A stretch of 45,851 nucleotides of DNA from Archangiaceae bacterium (GTDB lineage: Bacteria > Myxococcota > Myxococcia > Myxococcales > Myxococcaceae): NCBI GenBank assembly GCA_016879935.1, contig JAACJQ010000353.1:1-45851 (forward strand), in the 5' to 3' direction. Of the stretch, positions 34,709 to 43,020 are shown piece after piece. Position 1 is the first letter of the stretch; every line of letters starts with the position of its first letter. The notes under the pieces were generated by a model. The model did no database searches and was not told the origin of the DNA. It saw only the letters and a list, made by a program, of their open reading frames with translations. Both the position numbers and the translations under genes were made by a program.

Positions 34709-35872
34709 CTACCCATGTTCATGGGTAGGCACGCTGAACGAGACGCGCGTGCCCCGCAGGAGCCGCTCGACGCGCGAGCTGCCCCCACAGGCCTGGGCGC
34801 GCCGCTGGAAGTTGCGCAGGCCACCGGTGCTGCGCAGCTCGGCCCCCTCTGGAAGGCCGCACCCATCGTCCTCCACCGACACTTCGATGGCGGCAGGCCA
34901 CTCGAGGCGAACCTTCACCGTCGTCGCGTGAGCGTGGCGAAGCACGTTGCGCACGGCCTCTTGCACGAAGCGCAGCACGTCGATGCAGGCGGAGCCGGGA
35001 ACGGGCCACGCGGAGTCTTCGTCGGCAGCCTCGACCGTCACGCGCAGCCGCTCCGTGGAGGCTTCGGTGCAGCGCTGGCGAACCCACGCGACGAGCGCGG
35101 CCCAGGTTCGGTCCTCCTGGCGCAGCGACCACACGATGGAGCGGAGGTCGTCGATACCCTCGCTCGCGCGGGTGGCGAGCTGCTCGAGCTCGACACGACG
35201 GGCGGGGTCCGACGGCAGCCGCTGCAGCAGCGCCTCGGCCTTCCACACGACGGCGGCGAGATCGGCGGCGGTGCCGTCATGCAAGTCTCTGGCGATTCGC
35301 CGGCGATCTTCCTCGAGCTTCCACCGCACGAGCTGAGCCATGGCCTCTTCGCGGCGCAGGTGCGCGCGGCTGGTGGCGACGAAGACCATCAACGCGAGCG
35401 AGTCGACGAGCAGACACACGAGCGCGCCCGCAGCGTCACCGCGCAGCGCGAAGGCCACCGCGGCGCCGATGGGCGGCACCACCACCAGGGCCCCGAGCAG
35501 CAGCCTCGCCTCGGTGATGCCAGCCTGGAGCGACGCGAAGGCGATCGTGATGAGCCAGAGCGGGCTCGCCGGGCGGTCGCTCGAGGTGATGACGGTCGCG
35601 GCTCCGACTTGCAGCAGGCACGCCTCGGTGACGGCGACGACACGGTAGACGGTCGCCGTCTCGCCGACGGTTCGGTACAGCACGGTGGCGATGGCAGTCG
35701 CGGTCAGGCACGCGCCGACCCACCACACGAGGGTGCCGCTGGTCAGCCCGAGCAGCGCCTGCATGCCCGGCACCTGAGGCAACGCGCAGAGCAGCAGGCC
35801 GACGCCCGTGTAGATGACGAGGTTCTGAGGAGCGCGTTGGGCTGCGCGGAAGGCGCGGGTCGTCTCGTCCAC
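34709..35872 (-). CDS. NarL-type sensor histidine kinase
   Basis: The protein has 387 residues. Six hydrophobic segments (about 17-165) form the membrane sensor. The HisKA_3 dimerisation region carries the phospho-acceptor His 198 in EEDRRRIARDLHDGTAADLA. The ATPase domain has N-box-like VLRFVQEAVRNVLRHAHATT and G-boxes EVSVEDDGCGLPEGAELRST and GGLRNFQRRAQACGG. The GTG at 35872 starts one base after the regulator's stop, so the pair is translationally linked. It should phosphorylate the upstream LuxR-type regulator. The signal is unknown. Confidence 0.88.
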   Translation of the reverse strand: MDETTRAFRAAQRAPQNLVIYTGVGLLLCALPQVPGMQALLGLTSGTLVWWVGACLTATAIATVLYRTVGETATVYRVVAVTEACLLQVGAATVITSSDRPASPLWLITIAFASLQAGITEARLLLGALVVVPPIGAAVAFALRGDAAGALVCLLVDSLALMVFVATSRAHLRREEAMAQLVRWKLEEDRRRIARDLHDGTAADLAAVVWKAEALLQRLPSDPARRVELEQLATRASEGIDDLRSIVWSLRQEDRTWAALVAWVRQRCTEASTERLRVTVEAADEDSAWPVPGSACIDVLRFVQEAVRNVLRHAHATTVKVRLEWPAAIEVSVEDDGCGLPEGAELRSTGGLRNFQRRAQACGGSSRVERLLRGTRVSFSVPTHEHG

Positions 35873-35873
35873 C

Positions 35874-36500
35874 TCAGCTCCACCCCAGCCGGGTCGCGAC
35901 GGCTGCCGCCTCGGCCTTCGACGACACCTCGAGCTTCGCGTACAGGTTTCGCACGTGCATCTGCACGGTGCCGAGCGCGATGCCCAGCGCGGTGGCGACC
36001 TCGGCGTAGGCGTGCCCCCTGGCGAGCAGCCGCAGCACGTCACGCTCGCGGGCCGTCAGCGCGTCGACGCGGCGCCCATCTTCTTCGGCGGGGAGCTGCG
36101 CGACGAGATAGCGCGCGACCTGCGCCGACATGGGCACGCCACCCAGCCTCGCCTCGTCGAGCGCCTCGACGAGCCGGTCGAGGCGGGTCGACTTGAGCAG
36201 GTAGCCGCGCGCCCCTGCACGAAGGGCCTCGATGACGGTTGGCGCGTCGTCCTGCACCGTGAAGACGAGGGCAACGGCGTCGGGCCGCTGGCGGCGCAAG
36301 GCACGCACCACGTCGACGCCGGAGCGGTCGGGCAGGCCGAGATCGAGCAGCGCGAGGTCGACGAGAAGGCCGGCGTCGAGAGCGAACAGCGCCGGGAGCG
36401 CCGCGGGAAAAGCCGACACCTCGTAGCCCCGTGTCGTCAGCGCCGTGCTCAACGCCTCACGCAGGTGGCGGTCGTCTTCGACGAGCAACAAGGACGGCAC
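35874..36500 (-). CDS. NarL/FixJ-type response regulator
   Basis: The protein has 208 residues. The receiver domain has the acidic pair EDD (8-10), phospho-acceptor D53 in LALLDLGLPDRSG and the lysine of GYLLKST. The C-terminal LuxR helix-turn-helix is complete: LTARERDVLRLLARGHAYAE followed by VATALGIALGTVQMHVRNLY. It binds DNA as a phosphorylated dimer. The GTG start has no Shine-Dalgarno sequence, but TACACT lies six bases before it, so a leaderless transcript is possible. It sits 28 bases after bpt. Partner kinase: the next gene. Confidence 0.9.
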   Translation of the reverse strand: MPSLLLVEDDRHLREALSTALTTRGYEVSAFPAALPALFALDAGLLVDLALLDLGLPDRSGVDVVRALRRQRPDAVALVFTVQDDAPTVIEALRAGARGYLLKSTRLDRLVEALDEARLGGVPMSAQVARYLVAQLPAEEDGRRVDALTARERDVLRLLARGHAYAEVATALGIALGTVQMHVRNLYAKLEVSSKAEAAAVATRLGWS

Positions 36501-36506
36501 GGCGAG

Positions 36507-36531
36507 AGTGTAGCGCGCGTGACTCGAGTCA
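36507..36531 (-). promoter_or_regulatory. Possible promoter and palindrome before the response regulator
   Basis: On the minus strand TACACT (36512-36507) ends six bases before the GTG start, the spacing of a leaderless mRNA. The perfect 12-bp palindrome TGACTCGAGTCA (36520-36531) lies just upstream and overlaps the bpt stop codon. No good -35 is visible, so an activator bound at the palindrome, possibly the regulator itself, is plausible but unproven. Confidence 0.35.
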
Positions 36532-37284
36532 GTCCTTGTCTTCGGGCGTCGCGACGGTGCGCTGGGCTTCGAGCCACACAGGCTCTTCGTCGAGAGCGGG
36601 ACGCCCCATCAACAGCTCGTGCGGGCGAAAGCCGCCCTTGTACGTCAGCGATGGACAGCCATCGACGCGGTAGCCCAGGTACATGTGCTGACAGCCGAGC
36701 TCACGCGCGAGCTCCACGCACTGCATGACGTTGCCGACGCCAGGAGACAGGCGCGCGATGTCAGGGTGATAGAAGAAGTAGGCGGCGGAGAGACAGTCTG
36801 GCGTGACGTCGATGAGGCCGAGCGCAACGAGGCGCCCCTCGTCGTACCAGGCCATCTCGCGCCCGGTGCTCGAGGGAAACGCGAACTGGGTGGCGTACTC
36901 GTCTTCGGTGAGGTTGGTGGGCTCCCAGCCGCGCGACGACTCTCGGGTGCCGTGCCAGGCCGCGTGAAGCGTCAGCCGCTCCTCGTCGATGCGGGGGCGG
37001 CCGAGCTCGACCTTGAAGCGCTTCGAGCGACGCAGGCCACGCTTCTGGCTCGGCGTGGGGTCGAACCGGTGCACATCGAGACGAATGGAGACGCACTCCA
37101 TGCACGAGGCGCACGACGGGCGAAAATACGCAGGGCCAAAGCGCCGCCAGCCACGCACGACGAGCGCCTGCAGCTCCATGGGCGTGACGTCGACCATGAG
37201 CCGGTACTCGAGCGCTGCCTTCAGGTTTGGCAGGTAAGAGCACTGACGAGGCTCTTCGACGAAGTGACGGACGAGCCGTGCCAC
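36529..37284 (-). CDS. bpt: Aspartate/glutamate leucyl-tRNA-protein transferase (Bpt/ATE family)
   Basis: This 251-residue enzyme adds an amino acid, leucine in bacterial Bpt, to proteins with acidic N-termini and feeds them to ClpS-ClpAP (N-degron pathway). Family marks are C15 in RQCSYLPNLKAALEYRLM, the cysteine block RPSCASCMECVSIRLDV and the GNAT-like C-terminal core LGLIDVTPDCLSAAYFFYHP with LGCQHMYLGYRVDGCPSLTY. The family cysteines may bind an iron-sulfur cluster. It starts ten bases after the GNAT gene and is followed by the two-component pair, in one likely operon. Confidence 0.9.
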   Translation of the reverse strand: MARLVRHFVEEPRQCSYLPNLKAALEYRLMVDVTPMELQALVVRGWRRFGPAYFRPSCASCMECVSIRLDVHRFDPTPSQKRGLRRSKRFKVELGRPRIDEERLTLHAAWHGTRESSRGWEPTNLTEDEYATQFAFPSSTGREMAWYDEGRLVALGLIDVTPDCLSAAYFFYHPDIARLSPGVGNVMQCVELARELGCQHMYLGYRVDGCPSLTYKGGFRPHELLMGRPALDEEPVWLEAQRTVATPEDKD

Positions 37285-37294
37285 GGAGCCGTTT

Positions 37295-37903
37295 CTAGCG
37301 CGCTCCCACCACGGGCGCCGGTTGCGCGATGACGGAGGGCGTCATTCTCGCGAGGCCCCACGCCTCGAACGAGAGCCGGTACAGCACGTGCGGCCGCAGG
37401 GCATGTCCTTCGGCGACGCGCGGGTGCAGGAAGTCGCCGGCTTCGTCGTGCGTCATGCCGAGCTTCTCCATCACGCGGCGTGACTGGCGGTTCGCTGGCA
37501 CGGTGAACGCGACGATTTCCTGCAGGCCGAGTGAGGTGAAGCCGAAGGCCACGGCGGCCCGCGCGGCTTCGGTCGCGTAGCCCTGCCCCCACGCCTCACG
37601 AGAGAGCCGCCACCCGACCTCGACGCACTCGGTGAAGGGCGCGAACGAGGGCCGGCCGAGCCCGACGAACCCGATGAAGGGCGCGCCGCCGACGACCTCG
37701 ACCGCCCACAGCCCCCAGCCGTTCTCCGAGAGGAACTCCCGAATCGAGCGCGCGAAGGTGTCGGTCTCGTACGGCGTGAGCAGCGAGGGAAAGTAGCGGC
37801 GCACCTCGCGATCGAGGTTCAGCGCGCGAAAGGCTGGAAGGTCCTCGTCACGCCAGTCACGAAGGCGAAGGCGCGGCGTGGCGAGCGTGGGCACGGGAAT
37901 CAT
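37295..37903 (-). CDS. RimJ/RimL-type GNAT N-acetyltransferase
   Basis: This 202-residue acetyltransferase has the layout of the RimJ/RimL group: TPRLRLRDWRDEDLPAFRAL at the start, VEVGWRLSREAWGQGYATEA for the acetyl-CoA pyrophosphate loop, and IVAFTVPANRQSRRVMEKLG for the conserved asparagine/glycine region. It may acetylate ribosomal protein N-termini or small amines; the substrate is not predictable. It is divergent from the BMP gene across 53 bp and heads a likely operon with bpt and the two-component genes. Confidence 0.85.
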   Translation of the reverse strand: MIPVPTLATPRLRLRDWRDEDLPAFRALNLDREVRRYFPSLLTPYETDTFARSIREFLSENGWGLWAVEVVGGAPFIGFVGLGRPSFAPFTECVEVGWRLSREAWGQGYATEAARAAVAFGFTSLGLQEIVAFTVPANRQSRRVMEKLGMTHDEAGDFLHPRVAEGHALRPHVLYRLSFEAWGLARMTPSVIAQPAPVVGAR

Positions 37904-37956
37904 CGCTCGACGGTACCTGCTTTGCCCGCTCCACCGTGAGCGCTACAAACCCGCGC

Positions 37957-39099
37957 ATGCGACGAGCGCTCCTGCTGATGCTGTTGGCGGTCACCGGCTG
38001 CAAGAAGGACTCGAAGGACCCCAAAGCCGAGGTGAAGCCGAAGAGCGGGCTGACGGTCGGGCTCGTCACCGACATCGGCGGGCGTGGTGATCAATCGTTC
38101 AACGATTCGGCGCTCCGCGGGCTCGAGGTGTGGGCGGCGGGCTCGACGTACAAGGGCGGCAGCTATGAGCCGATGCCCGCGGCTGCGCGCGACGCGTTGA
38201 TTCCCGACGAGCTGAAGAGCCGCATCACGCCCATCGCGCTCAAGCCCATCGTCGTGCAGTCGAAGGTGCAGGAGGACTACCAGCCGAACCTTCAGCTCGT
38301 GGTCGACCAGGGCGCAGGGCTGATCATCGGCGTGGGCTTCGCGCTCGAGAACGCGGTCGAAGCGGTGGCGAAGCAGAACCCCGACTCGAAGTTCCTGCTC
38401 ATCGACAGCCCGATTCTCGACGCCAAGGGCGCTCCGCAGGCGCTGAAGAACGTGCGCACGGTGGTCTTCAAGGAGCACGAGGGCAGCTTCCTCGTCGGCG
38501 CGCTCGCGGGCCTCGTCGCCAACGAGAAGGTCGGCTTCGTGGGCGGCATGGAGATTCCGCTCATCAAGAAGTTCGAGGCCGGCTTCCGCGCGGGGGTGAA
38601 GACGACGAACCCGAAGGCCCAGGTGCTGGTGCAGTACACGGGCAGCTTCGACAACGTGCAGCACGGCAAGCAGGCCGCGGCCGATCTCGTGGCGAAGAAC
38701 GCCGAGGTCATCTTTCACGCAGCGGGCAGCGACGGCACGGGCGTGATTCAGGCGGTGAAGGAGGCGAAGGACGGCGGGAAGAACGTGTTCGTCATCGGCG
38801 TCGATTCCGATCAGTCACACCTGGCGCCGCAGGCGGTGCTGACGTCGATGGTGAAGCGCGTCGACCTCGCGGTGTGGCAGGCGATCAAGGATCTCGAAGC
38901 AGGTACCTTCAGCGCCGGAGACGGCGTCATGGGCCTCAAAGAAGGTGGCGTGACGTTCGCGCCGGTCACCCTCGATTTCCCCGGCAAAGCTGAGGCGCTC
39001 GCGAAGGTGAAGGCGCTCGAGGCGGCCATCGTCGCGGGCACCCTCGTCGTGCCGTCGAACGAGAAGGACCTGGAAGGCTTCGCGCCGCCTGCCAACTGA
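37957..39099 (+). CDS. BMP-family lipoprotein, substrate-binding protein of a nucleoside-type ABC importer
   Basis: The 380-residue precursor has a lipobox ending LLAVTGC (cysteine 16) and a basic mature N-terminus. It matches BMP/PnrA proteins: VGLVTDIGGRGDQSFNDSAL, IIGVGFALENAVEAVAKQNP, VFKEHEGSFLVGALAG, KVGFVGGMEIPLIKKFEAGF and EVIFHAAGSDGTGVIQAVKE. These bind purine nucleosides in characterised cases. The ATG at 37957 begins the signal peptide; GTG 37936 would add seven residues. The ATPase and permeases it should serve start 1.3 kb downstream, beyond two minus-strand genes. TACAAA at 37944-37949 is a weak -10 candidate. Confidence 0.9.
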   Translation: MRRALLLMLLAVTGCKKDSKDPKAEVKPKSGLTVGLVTDIGGRGDQSFNDSALRGLEVWAAGSTYKGGSYEPMPAAARDALIPDELKSRITPIALKPIVVQSKVQEDYQPNLQLVVDQGAGLIIGVGFALENAVEAVAKQNPDSKFLLIDSPILDAKGAPQALKNVRTVVFKEHEGSFLVGALAGLVANEKVGFVGGMEIPLIKKFEAGFRAGVKTTNPKAQVLVQYTGSFDNVQHGKQAAADLVAKNAEVIFHAAGSDGTGVIQAVKEAKDGGKNVFVIGVDSDQSHLAPQAVLTSMVKRVDLAVWQAIKDLEAGTFSAGDGVMGLKEGGVTFAPVTLDFPGKAEALAKVKALEAAIVAGTLVVPSNEKDLEGFAPPAN

Positions 39100-39101
39100 G
39101 C

Positions 39102-39611
39102 TCACCGCTTCGCGCGGGCGATGCTGCGAGCGAGCAGGTCGAGCGGGTACTCGGCCCGACCATCGAGCACGTCGAGCAGCGTGACGAGCAGGGCGTCGAA
39201 GGACGGTGCCACGGGTGGCTCGGCCTGTGTGTCACCGTCGTGCTGATACGCGTACACCGCTCCGTCACGGTCGAGCAGGAGCAGGTCTCCGTCGCGGCAG
39301 AAGATCGGCAGCATGGCTCCGTACACCCCGTCGAGCGGCAGCGGATACCCGGAGCGTCCGAAGAGCGACTGGTAGTACTTCGAAGCCTCGGCGCTCAACA
39401 CGCCCCAGCCACCGAACTCGAGCTCCACCTCGGCGTCGCAATCGAGCAGGTCGAGGAACGCCGCAGGGCCCGTCAGCCCGAGCGACGCGAAGTGCGCTTC
39501 CCAGGCCGGCCGCAGTGACTCGCGGGGCTTCTGAAAGTTGGGAGGGAGCGACGCGCGAGACATGCACGCGAGGCGCGCGAACTCCGCAGCCAGCGACTGG
39601 GGCGTGCGCAT
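39102..39611 (-). CDS. SUKH (SMI1/KNR4)-like protein
   Basis: The protein has 169 residues. A helical N-terminus is followed by AAFLDLLDCDAEVELEFGGW, YPLPLDGVYGAMLPIFCRDG and DLLLLDRDGAVYAYQHDGD, then a final ASFxxFL-like segment (PSFDALLVTLLDVL). This order, with a Gly-aromatic turn, a 'GD.l.lD..G.Vy...Hd' block and a closing helix, resembles the SUKH superfamily, many members of which are immunity proteins against toxins. The call is by pattern only. Its start lies five bases after the esterase stop, so the two form a pair. Its stop is two bases from the BMP stop. Confidence 0.6.
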   Translation of the reverse strand: MRTPQSLAAEFARLACMSRASLPPNFQKPRESLRPAWEAHFASLGLTGPAAFLDLLDCDAEVELEFGGWGVLSAEASKYYQSLFGRSGYPLPLDGVYGAMLPIFCRDGDLLLLDRDGAVYAYQHDGDTQAEPPVAPSFDALLVTLLDVLDGRAEYPLDLLARSIARAKR

Positions 39612-39616
39612 CAGCG

Positions 39617-40351
39617 CTAGACCAACTGCGCGAGGTAGTGCCGCGCCTGTTTGCGCCACCACGTGTAGTCGTGCCGGCTGTCGTCACCCCAGACGCCGAG
39701 GTGATGCGGCACGCCCTTCTTCTTGAGCCACGCGCCGAGCTCGATCGTCTCGGGAATGCACCGGTTCTCGAACGGACCGCGCCCCACGACGAGCGTGAGG
39801 TGCGTCTGCCGGCGAACGCGCTCGAGCTCATGGCCCGACAGGTTCGGCACGAAGGCGAGCGGGTCGTTGAAGTACGACGCCTCCGACGCTCCGCCGCGAA
39901 TGAAGCCCGAGCCGCGGTAGCGCCCCGACATGCACAGCGCCGAGCGGAAGGTCTCGGGGTGTTTGAGCGCGAACAGCGACGACATCAACGCGCCCATGCT
40001 GCAGCCGGTGGCCACCATGCGCACGTGCGGCTGGTGCGTGTCTTTGCGAATGAACGGCACCAGCGTGTCGAGAATGAAGCGCTCGTAGAGGTGGTGCCGC
40101 TGCATGCGCACGCTGAGCGGGCCCTCGGTCGAGAAGGTCTGCGAGATGTTGCTCTCGGGGCAGTAGAGCTTGATGCGGCCGGCGGCGAGCAGCGGCCCGA
40201 GCGCGTCGACCATGCCGCTCTCTCGCCACTCGTGCGCCACGCCTGCGTTGGAGGGGAAGACGACGACGGGCGTTCCGTAGTGTCCGAAGCACCACACGTG
40301 CGCGCGGCGACCGAGGGCTGGGCTGTCGAGGAGAAGATGTCGAGCGGTCAT
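39617..40351 (-). CDS. Alpha/beta-hydrolase, putative esterase (esterase D-like)
   Basis: The protein has 244 residues with no signal peptide. The nucleophile elbow is ATGCSMGALMSSLFAL, and the probable catalytic histidine is in WGDDSRHDYTWWRKQ, the 'HDW.yWr.ql' ending of the esterase D (PF00756) family. The N-terminus (RAHVWCFGHYGTPVVVFPSN) is typical. The substrate is unknown; such enzymes act on acyl or carbohydrate esters. The ATG at 40351 was chosen by frame and homology; no strong Shine-Dalgarno precedes it. It is divergent from the ABC operon. Confidence 0.82.
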   Translation of the reverse strand: MTARHLLLDSPALGRRAHVWCFGHYGTPVVVFPSNAGVAHEWRESGMVDALGPLLAAGRIKLYCPESNISQTFSTEGPLSVRMQRHHLYERFILDTLVPFIRKDTHQPHVRMVATGCSMGALMSSLFALKHPETFRSALCMSGRYRGSGFIRGGASEASYFNDPLAFVPNLSGHELERVRRQTHLTLVVGRGPFENRCIPETIELGAWLKKKGVPHHLGVWGDDSRHDYTWWRKQARHYLAQLV

Positions 40352-40366
40352 GAAGGAGGCGATCGC

Positions 40367-40435
40367 ATGCGGAGTGGCCCCCGCCGTCAAGTCCAAGACC
40401 AGGGAGATCGATTCTGCAAGAGTGCGCGCCGGTGA
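40367..40435 (+). CDS. Possible 22-residue leader peptide before the ABC operon
   Basis: An ATG at 40367 lies seven bases after a strong AAGGAGG (40353-40359) and opens a 22-codon frame, MRSGPRRQVQDQGDRFCKSA RR. Its TGA (40433-40435) falls within GGTGA (40431-40435), the only ribosome-binding-like sequence before the ATPase start at 40446. The peptide is Arg/Gln-rich and has no family. The arrangement suggests coupling or attenuation. The Shine-Dalgarno overlaps the divergent esterase start, so coincidence is possible. Confidence 0.35.
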   Translation: MRSGPRRQVQDQGDRFCKSARR

Positions 40436-40445
40436 CCGGTTCGAC

Positions 40446-41927
40446 ATGACCATCGCGCTTCGGCACATCTCCAAGCGCTTCGGCACGCAGGTGGCGCTCG
40501 ATGACGTCTCGCTCGAGCTGGAGCGCGGAGAGCGCGTCGCCCTCGTCGGAGAGAACGGCGCCGGCAAGTCGTCGCTGATGAATGTGCTGTACGGGCTCTA
40601 TGCGGCCGACGCGGGAGACGTGGCCATCGACGGCGCGCCCATTCGAATTCGCACGCCCGCCGACGCGCTCACCCGCGGCATCGGCATGGTGCACCAGCAC
40701 TTCACGCTCGTTGGCACGTTGTCGGTCGCCGAGAACGTGGTGCTGGGCAAGGAGCCGACCCGATTCGGAACGTTCGACCTGCCACGCGCGGTGAGCGAGG
40801 TGCAGGCGACGTGCAGGCGCTTCGGCTTCGATCTCGATCCACGCGCGCGCGTCGACACGTTGACGGTCGGCTCGCAGCAGAAGGTGGAGATCGTGAAGGC
40901 GCTCCACCGCGGCGTGTCGACGCTGATTCTCGACGAGCCCACCGCGGTACTGACGCCGCAGGAAGCCGACGAACTGTTCGCCGTCACCCGCAAGCTCTCT
41001 GACGAGGGCCTCACGGTCGTGCTCATCAGTCACAAGCTGCGTGAGGTGCTCACCTTCGCGACCCGCATCGCCGTGATGCGCCGCGGGAAGAAGGTCGCCG
41101 AGGTGAAGCCGTCGGAGTCGACGCCGGAGTCGCTCGCCGAGCTGATGGTGGGTACGCGCACGCCGCCGCCCGCTCCGCCGCAGGCGATGCCGGGTGAGCT
41201 GGTCGTCACGCTGGAGCAGCTCTCGGCTGGGCCGCTTCGCGACGTCTCGCTCGACGTGCGCGCGGGAGAGATTCTCGGCATCGCCGGCGTCGACGGAAAT
41301 GGACAACGCGAGCTCGCAGAAGTGTTGACGGGCCTTCGCAGCGTCGACGCGGGAGTGCTGCGGGTGGCCGGCCGAACCGGTTCACTCACGCCACGGATCG
41401 CGCGGGAGATCGGCGTCGCGCACATTCCCGAAGACCGGCTCAAACACGCCGTCGTCACCGACTTCACGGTGGGCGAGAACGTGTCACTGGGCCGGCATCG
41501 TCACGCGCCGTTCGCGAACGGAGCCCGCATCGACTTCGCTGGCCGCCTCGACCGCACGCGCACCTTGATGGAGTCGCACGACGTTCGCCCGCGCGAGCCA
41601 CAGCTCCGCCTCGGTGCGCTCTCGGGTGGCAATCAACAGAAGCTCGTCGTGGGTCGGGAGCTCGACGCGAACCCGAAGCTGCTCGTCGCGGTGCAGCCGA
41701 CGCGTGGGCTCGATCTCGCCGCCGTCGATGCGGTGCGCAGCCGGTTGCTCGACTTCCGTGCGAAGGGTGGCGCGGTGGTGCTCGTCTCGCTCGATCTCGA
41801 AGAAGTGCTCGCGCTCGCCGACCGGGTGGTCGTGCTCTACGAGGGCAAGGTGAGCGGCGCCTTCATGCGTGCGCAGTTCGACGAGCGGCTCATCGGCAAG
41901 TGCATGCTGGGAGTGCGTGATGCTTGA
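40446..41927 (+). CDS. Double-ATPase subunit of a BMP/nucleoside-type ABC importer
   Basis: This 493-residue protein contains two ATPase domains in tandem, as in sugar and nucleoside importers (RbsA/NupO type). The first has Walker A GENGAGKSS, signature-like TVGSQQKVEIVKAL and Walker B LILDEPTAVLTP. The second has GVDGNGQRELAEVL in place of Walker A, lacking the lysine, and signature LSGGNQQKLVVGREL with Walker B-like LLVAVQPTRGLD; this asymmetry is usual in the family. It energises the two permeases that follow. The ATG was chosen as the family start (MTIALRHISKRFG). It overlaps the first permease by eight bases. Confidence 0.92.
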   Translation: MTIALRHISKRFGTQVALDDVSLELERGERVALVGENGAGKSSLMNVLYGLYAADAGDVAIDGAPIRIRTPADALTRGIGMVHQHFTLVGTLSVAENVVLGKEPTRFGTFDLPRAVSEVQATCRRFGFDLDPRARVDTLTVGSQQKVEIVKALHRGVSTLILDEPTAVLTPQEADELFAVTRKLSDEGLTVVLISHKLREVLTFATRIAVMRRGKKVAEVKPSESTPESLAELMVGTRTPPPAPPQAMPGELVVTLEQLSAGPLRDVSLDVRAGEILGIAGVDGNGQRELAEVLTGLRSVDAGVLRVAGRTGSLTPRIAREIGVAHIPEDRLKHAVVTDFTVGENVSLGRHRHAPFANGARIDFAGRLDRTRTLMESHDVRPREPQLRLGALSGGNQQKLVVGRELDANPKLLVAVQPTRGLDLAAVDAVRSRLLDFRAKGGAVVLVSLDLEEVLALADRVVVLYEGKVSGAFMRAQFDERLIGKCMLGVRDA

Positions 41928-43020
41928 GTCGTTGCGCGCGGCGCTGCCTTCCATCGGCTCGATTCTCACGTCGCTGCTCGGGTGCTTCGTCGCGGTGGCG
42001 GTGCTTCGCGGCGGCGTCGACGTCGCCATCGATGCCTTCCTCGCGATGTGCTGGGGCGCGTTCGGCGACTTCCCGAAGTTCTTCGACGGCGGCGCCAGCG
42101 CAGTGCTGCTCCGCCCGTTGGGAGAGTCGGCGACGAAGGCCGCGCTGCTCACGCTGACGGGCCTCTCGGTCGCGGTCGCGTTCCGCGTGGGGCTCTTCAA
42201 CATCGGCGCTCAGGGCCAGCTCATCGTCGGTGCGCTCGCCGCTGCAGTCGTCGGCGCTGCGGTGGAGCTGCCGTCACCGCTTCACGTGACGCTCTGCCTG
42301 CTCGCCTCTGCGACCGCCGGCGCGCTGTACGCACTCGGCCCTGCCCTGCTCAAGCGCTACCGCGGCGTGCACGAGGTCATCAGCACCATCATGTTGAACT
42401 GGGTGGCGTTGATGCTCGTCGAGAACTGGCTGGTGACGGGGCCGCTGCGCGCGGTGACGACGGGAGACAACTCCATCGCGGGCACGGCGCAGATTCACGA
42501 GAGCGCCGAGCTGCCACGGCTCGCAGGCGAGGTGTCGCGGCTCAACGCCGGCATTCTGCTCGCCATCGCCGCGGCCATCGTGCTGTGGCTGTGGCTCTCG
42601 CGCTTCGTTGGCGGCTTCGAGTGGCGGGCCATCGGCGCGACCCCGGCAGCGGCGCAGGCGTCGGGCATGAACGTCGGCCGCTCGTTCATCTCGGCGATGC
42701 TGGTCTCGGGTGCGCTCGCCGGGCTCGGCGGCGCCGTGCTCATTCTCGGAACGGAGCAGCGCTACCCGGCCACCATCGGCGCTCCGTACGGCTTCGACGG
42801 CATCGCGATGGCGCTCATCGGCAACGGCCATCCACTCGGGGTGCTCGCGTCGTCGCTGCTCTTCGGCGGTCTTCGCGCTGGTGGAACACGCATGCAGTTG
42901 TTCGGCGTGCACAAGAGCTTCCCCGAGCTGATTCAGGGGCTCGCGCTGCTGCTCGTCGCCGCGCGGCTGGTGTGGATGAAGCTGTCGAACCGGCTCCTTC
43001 CGCCGAAGGGAGGTGCGTGA
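41920..43020 (+). CDS. ABC importer permease 1 (NupP/BmpB-type)
   Basis: This 366-residue inner-membrane protein has multiple helices and the family block FRVGLFNIGAQGQLIVGALA, then HEVISTIMLNWVALMLVENW and SGMNVGRSFISAMLVSGALA with GLGG. These mark the BPD_transp_2 permeases of nucleoside and branched-chain-type importers. GGGAG lies six bases before the ATG. The start overlaps the ATPase stop by eight bases, and its own stop overlaps the next permease by one base (TGATG), showing a tightly coupled operon. Confidence 0.92.
   Translation: MLESLRAALPSIGSILTSLLGCFVAVAVLRGGVDVAIDAFLAMCWGAFGDFPKFFDGGASAVLLRPLGESATKAALLTLTGLSVAVAFRVGLFNIGAQGQLIVGALAAAVVGAAVELPSPLHVTLCLLASATAGALYALGPALLKRYRGVHEVISTIMLNWVALMLVENWLVTGPLRAVTTGDNSIAGTAQIHESAELPRLAGEVSRLNAGILLAIAAAIVLWLWLSRFVGGFEWRAIGATPAAAQASGMNVGRSFISAMLVSGALAGLGGAVLILGTEQRYPATIGAPYGFDGIAMALIGNGHPLGVLASSLLFGGLRAGGTRMQLFGVHKSFPELIQGLALLLVAARLVWMKLSNRLLPPKGGA

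Noticed and set aside
41260-41330. Loss of Walker A lysine in the second ATPase domain of the importer
   Set aside because: This asymmetry is normal in the RbsA/NupO-type double ATPases, so it is not a defect.
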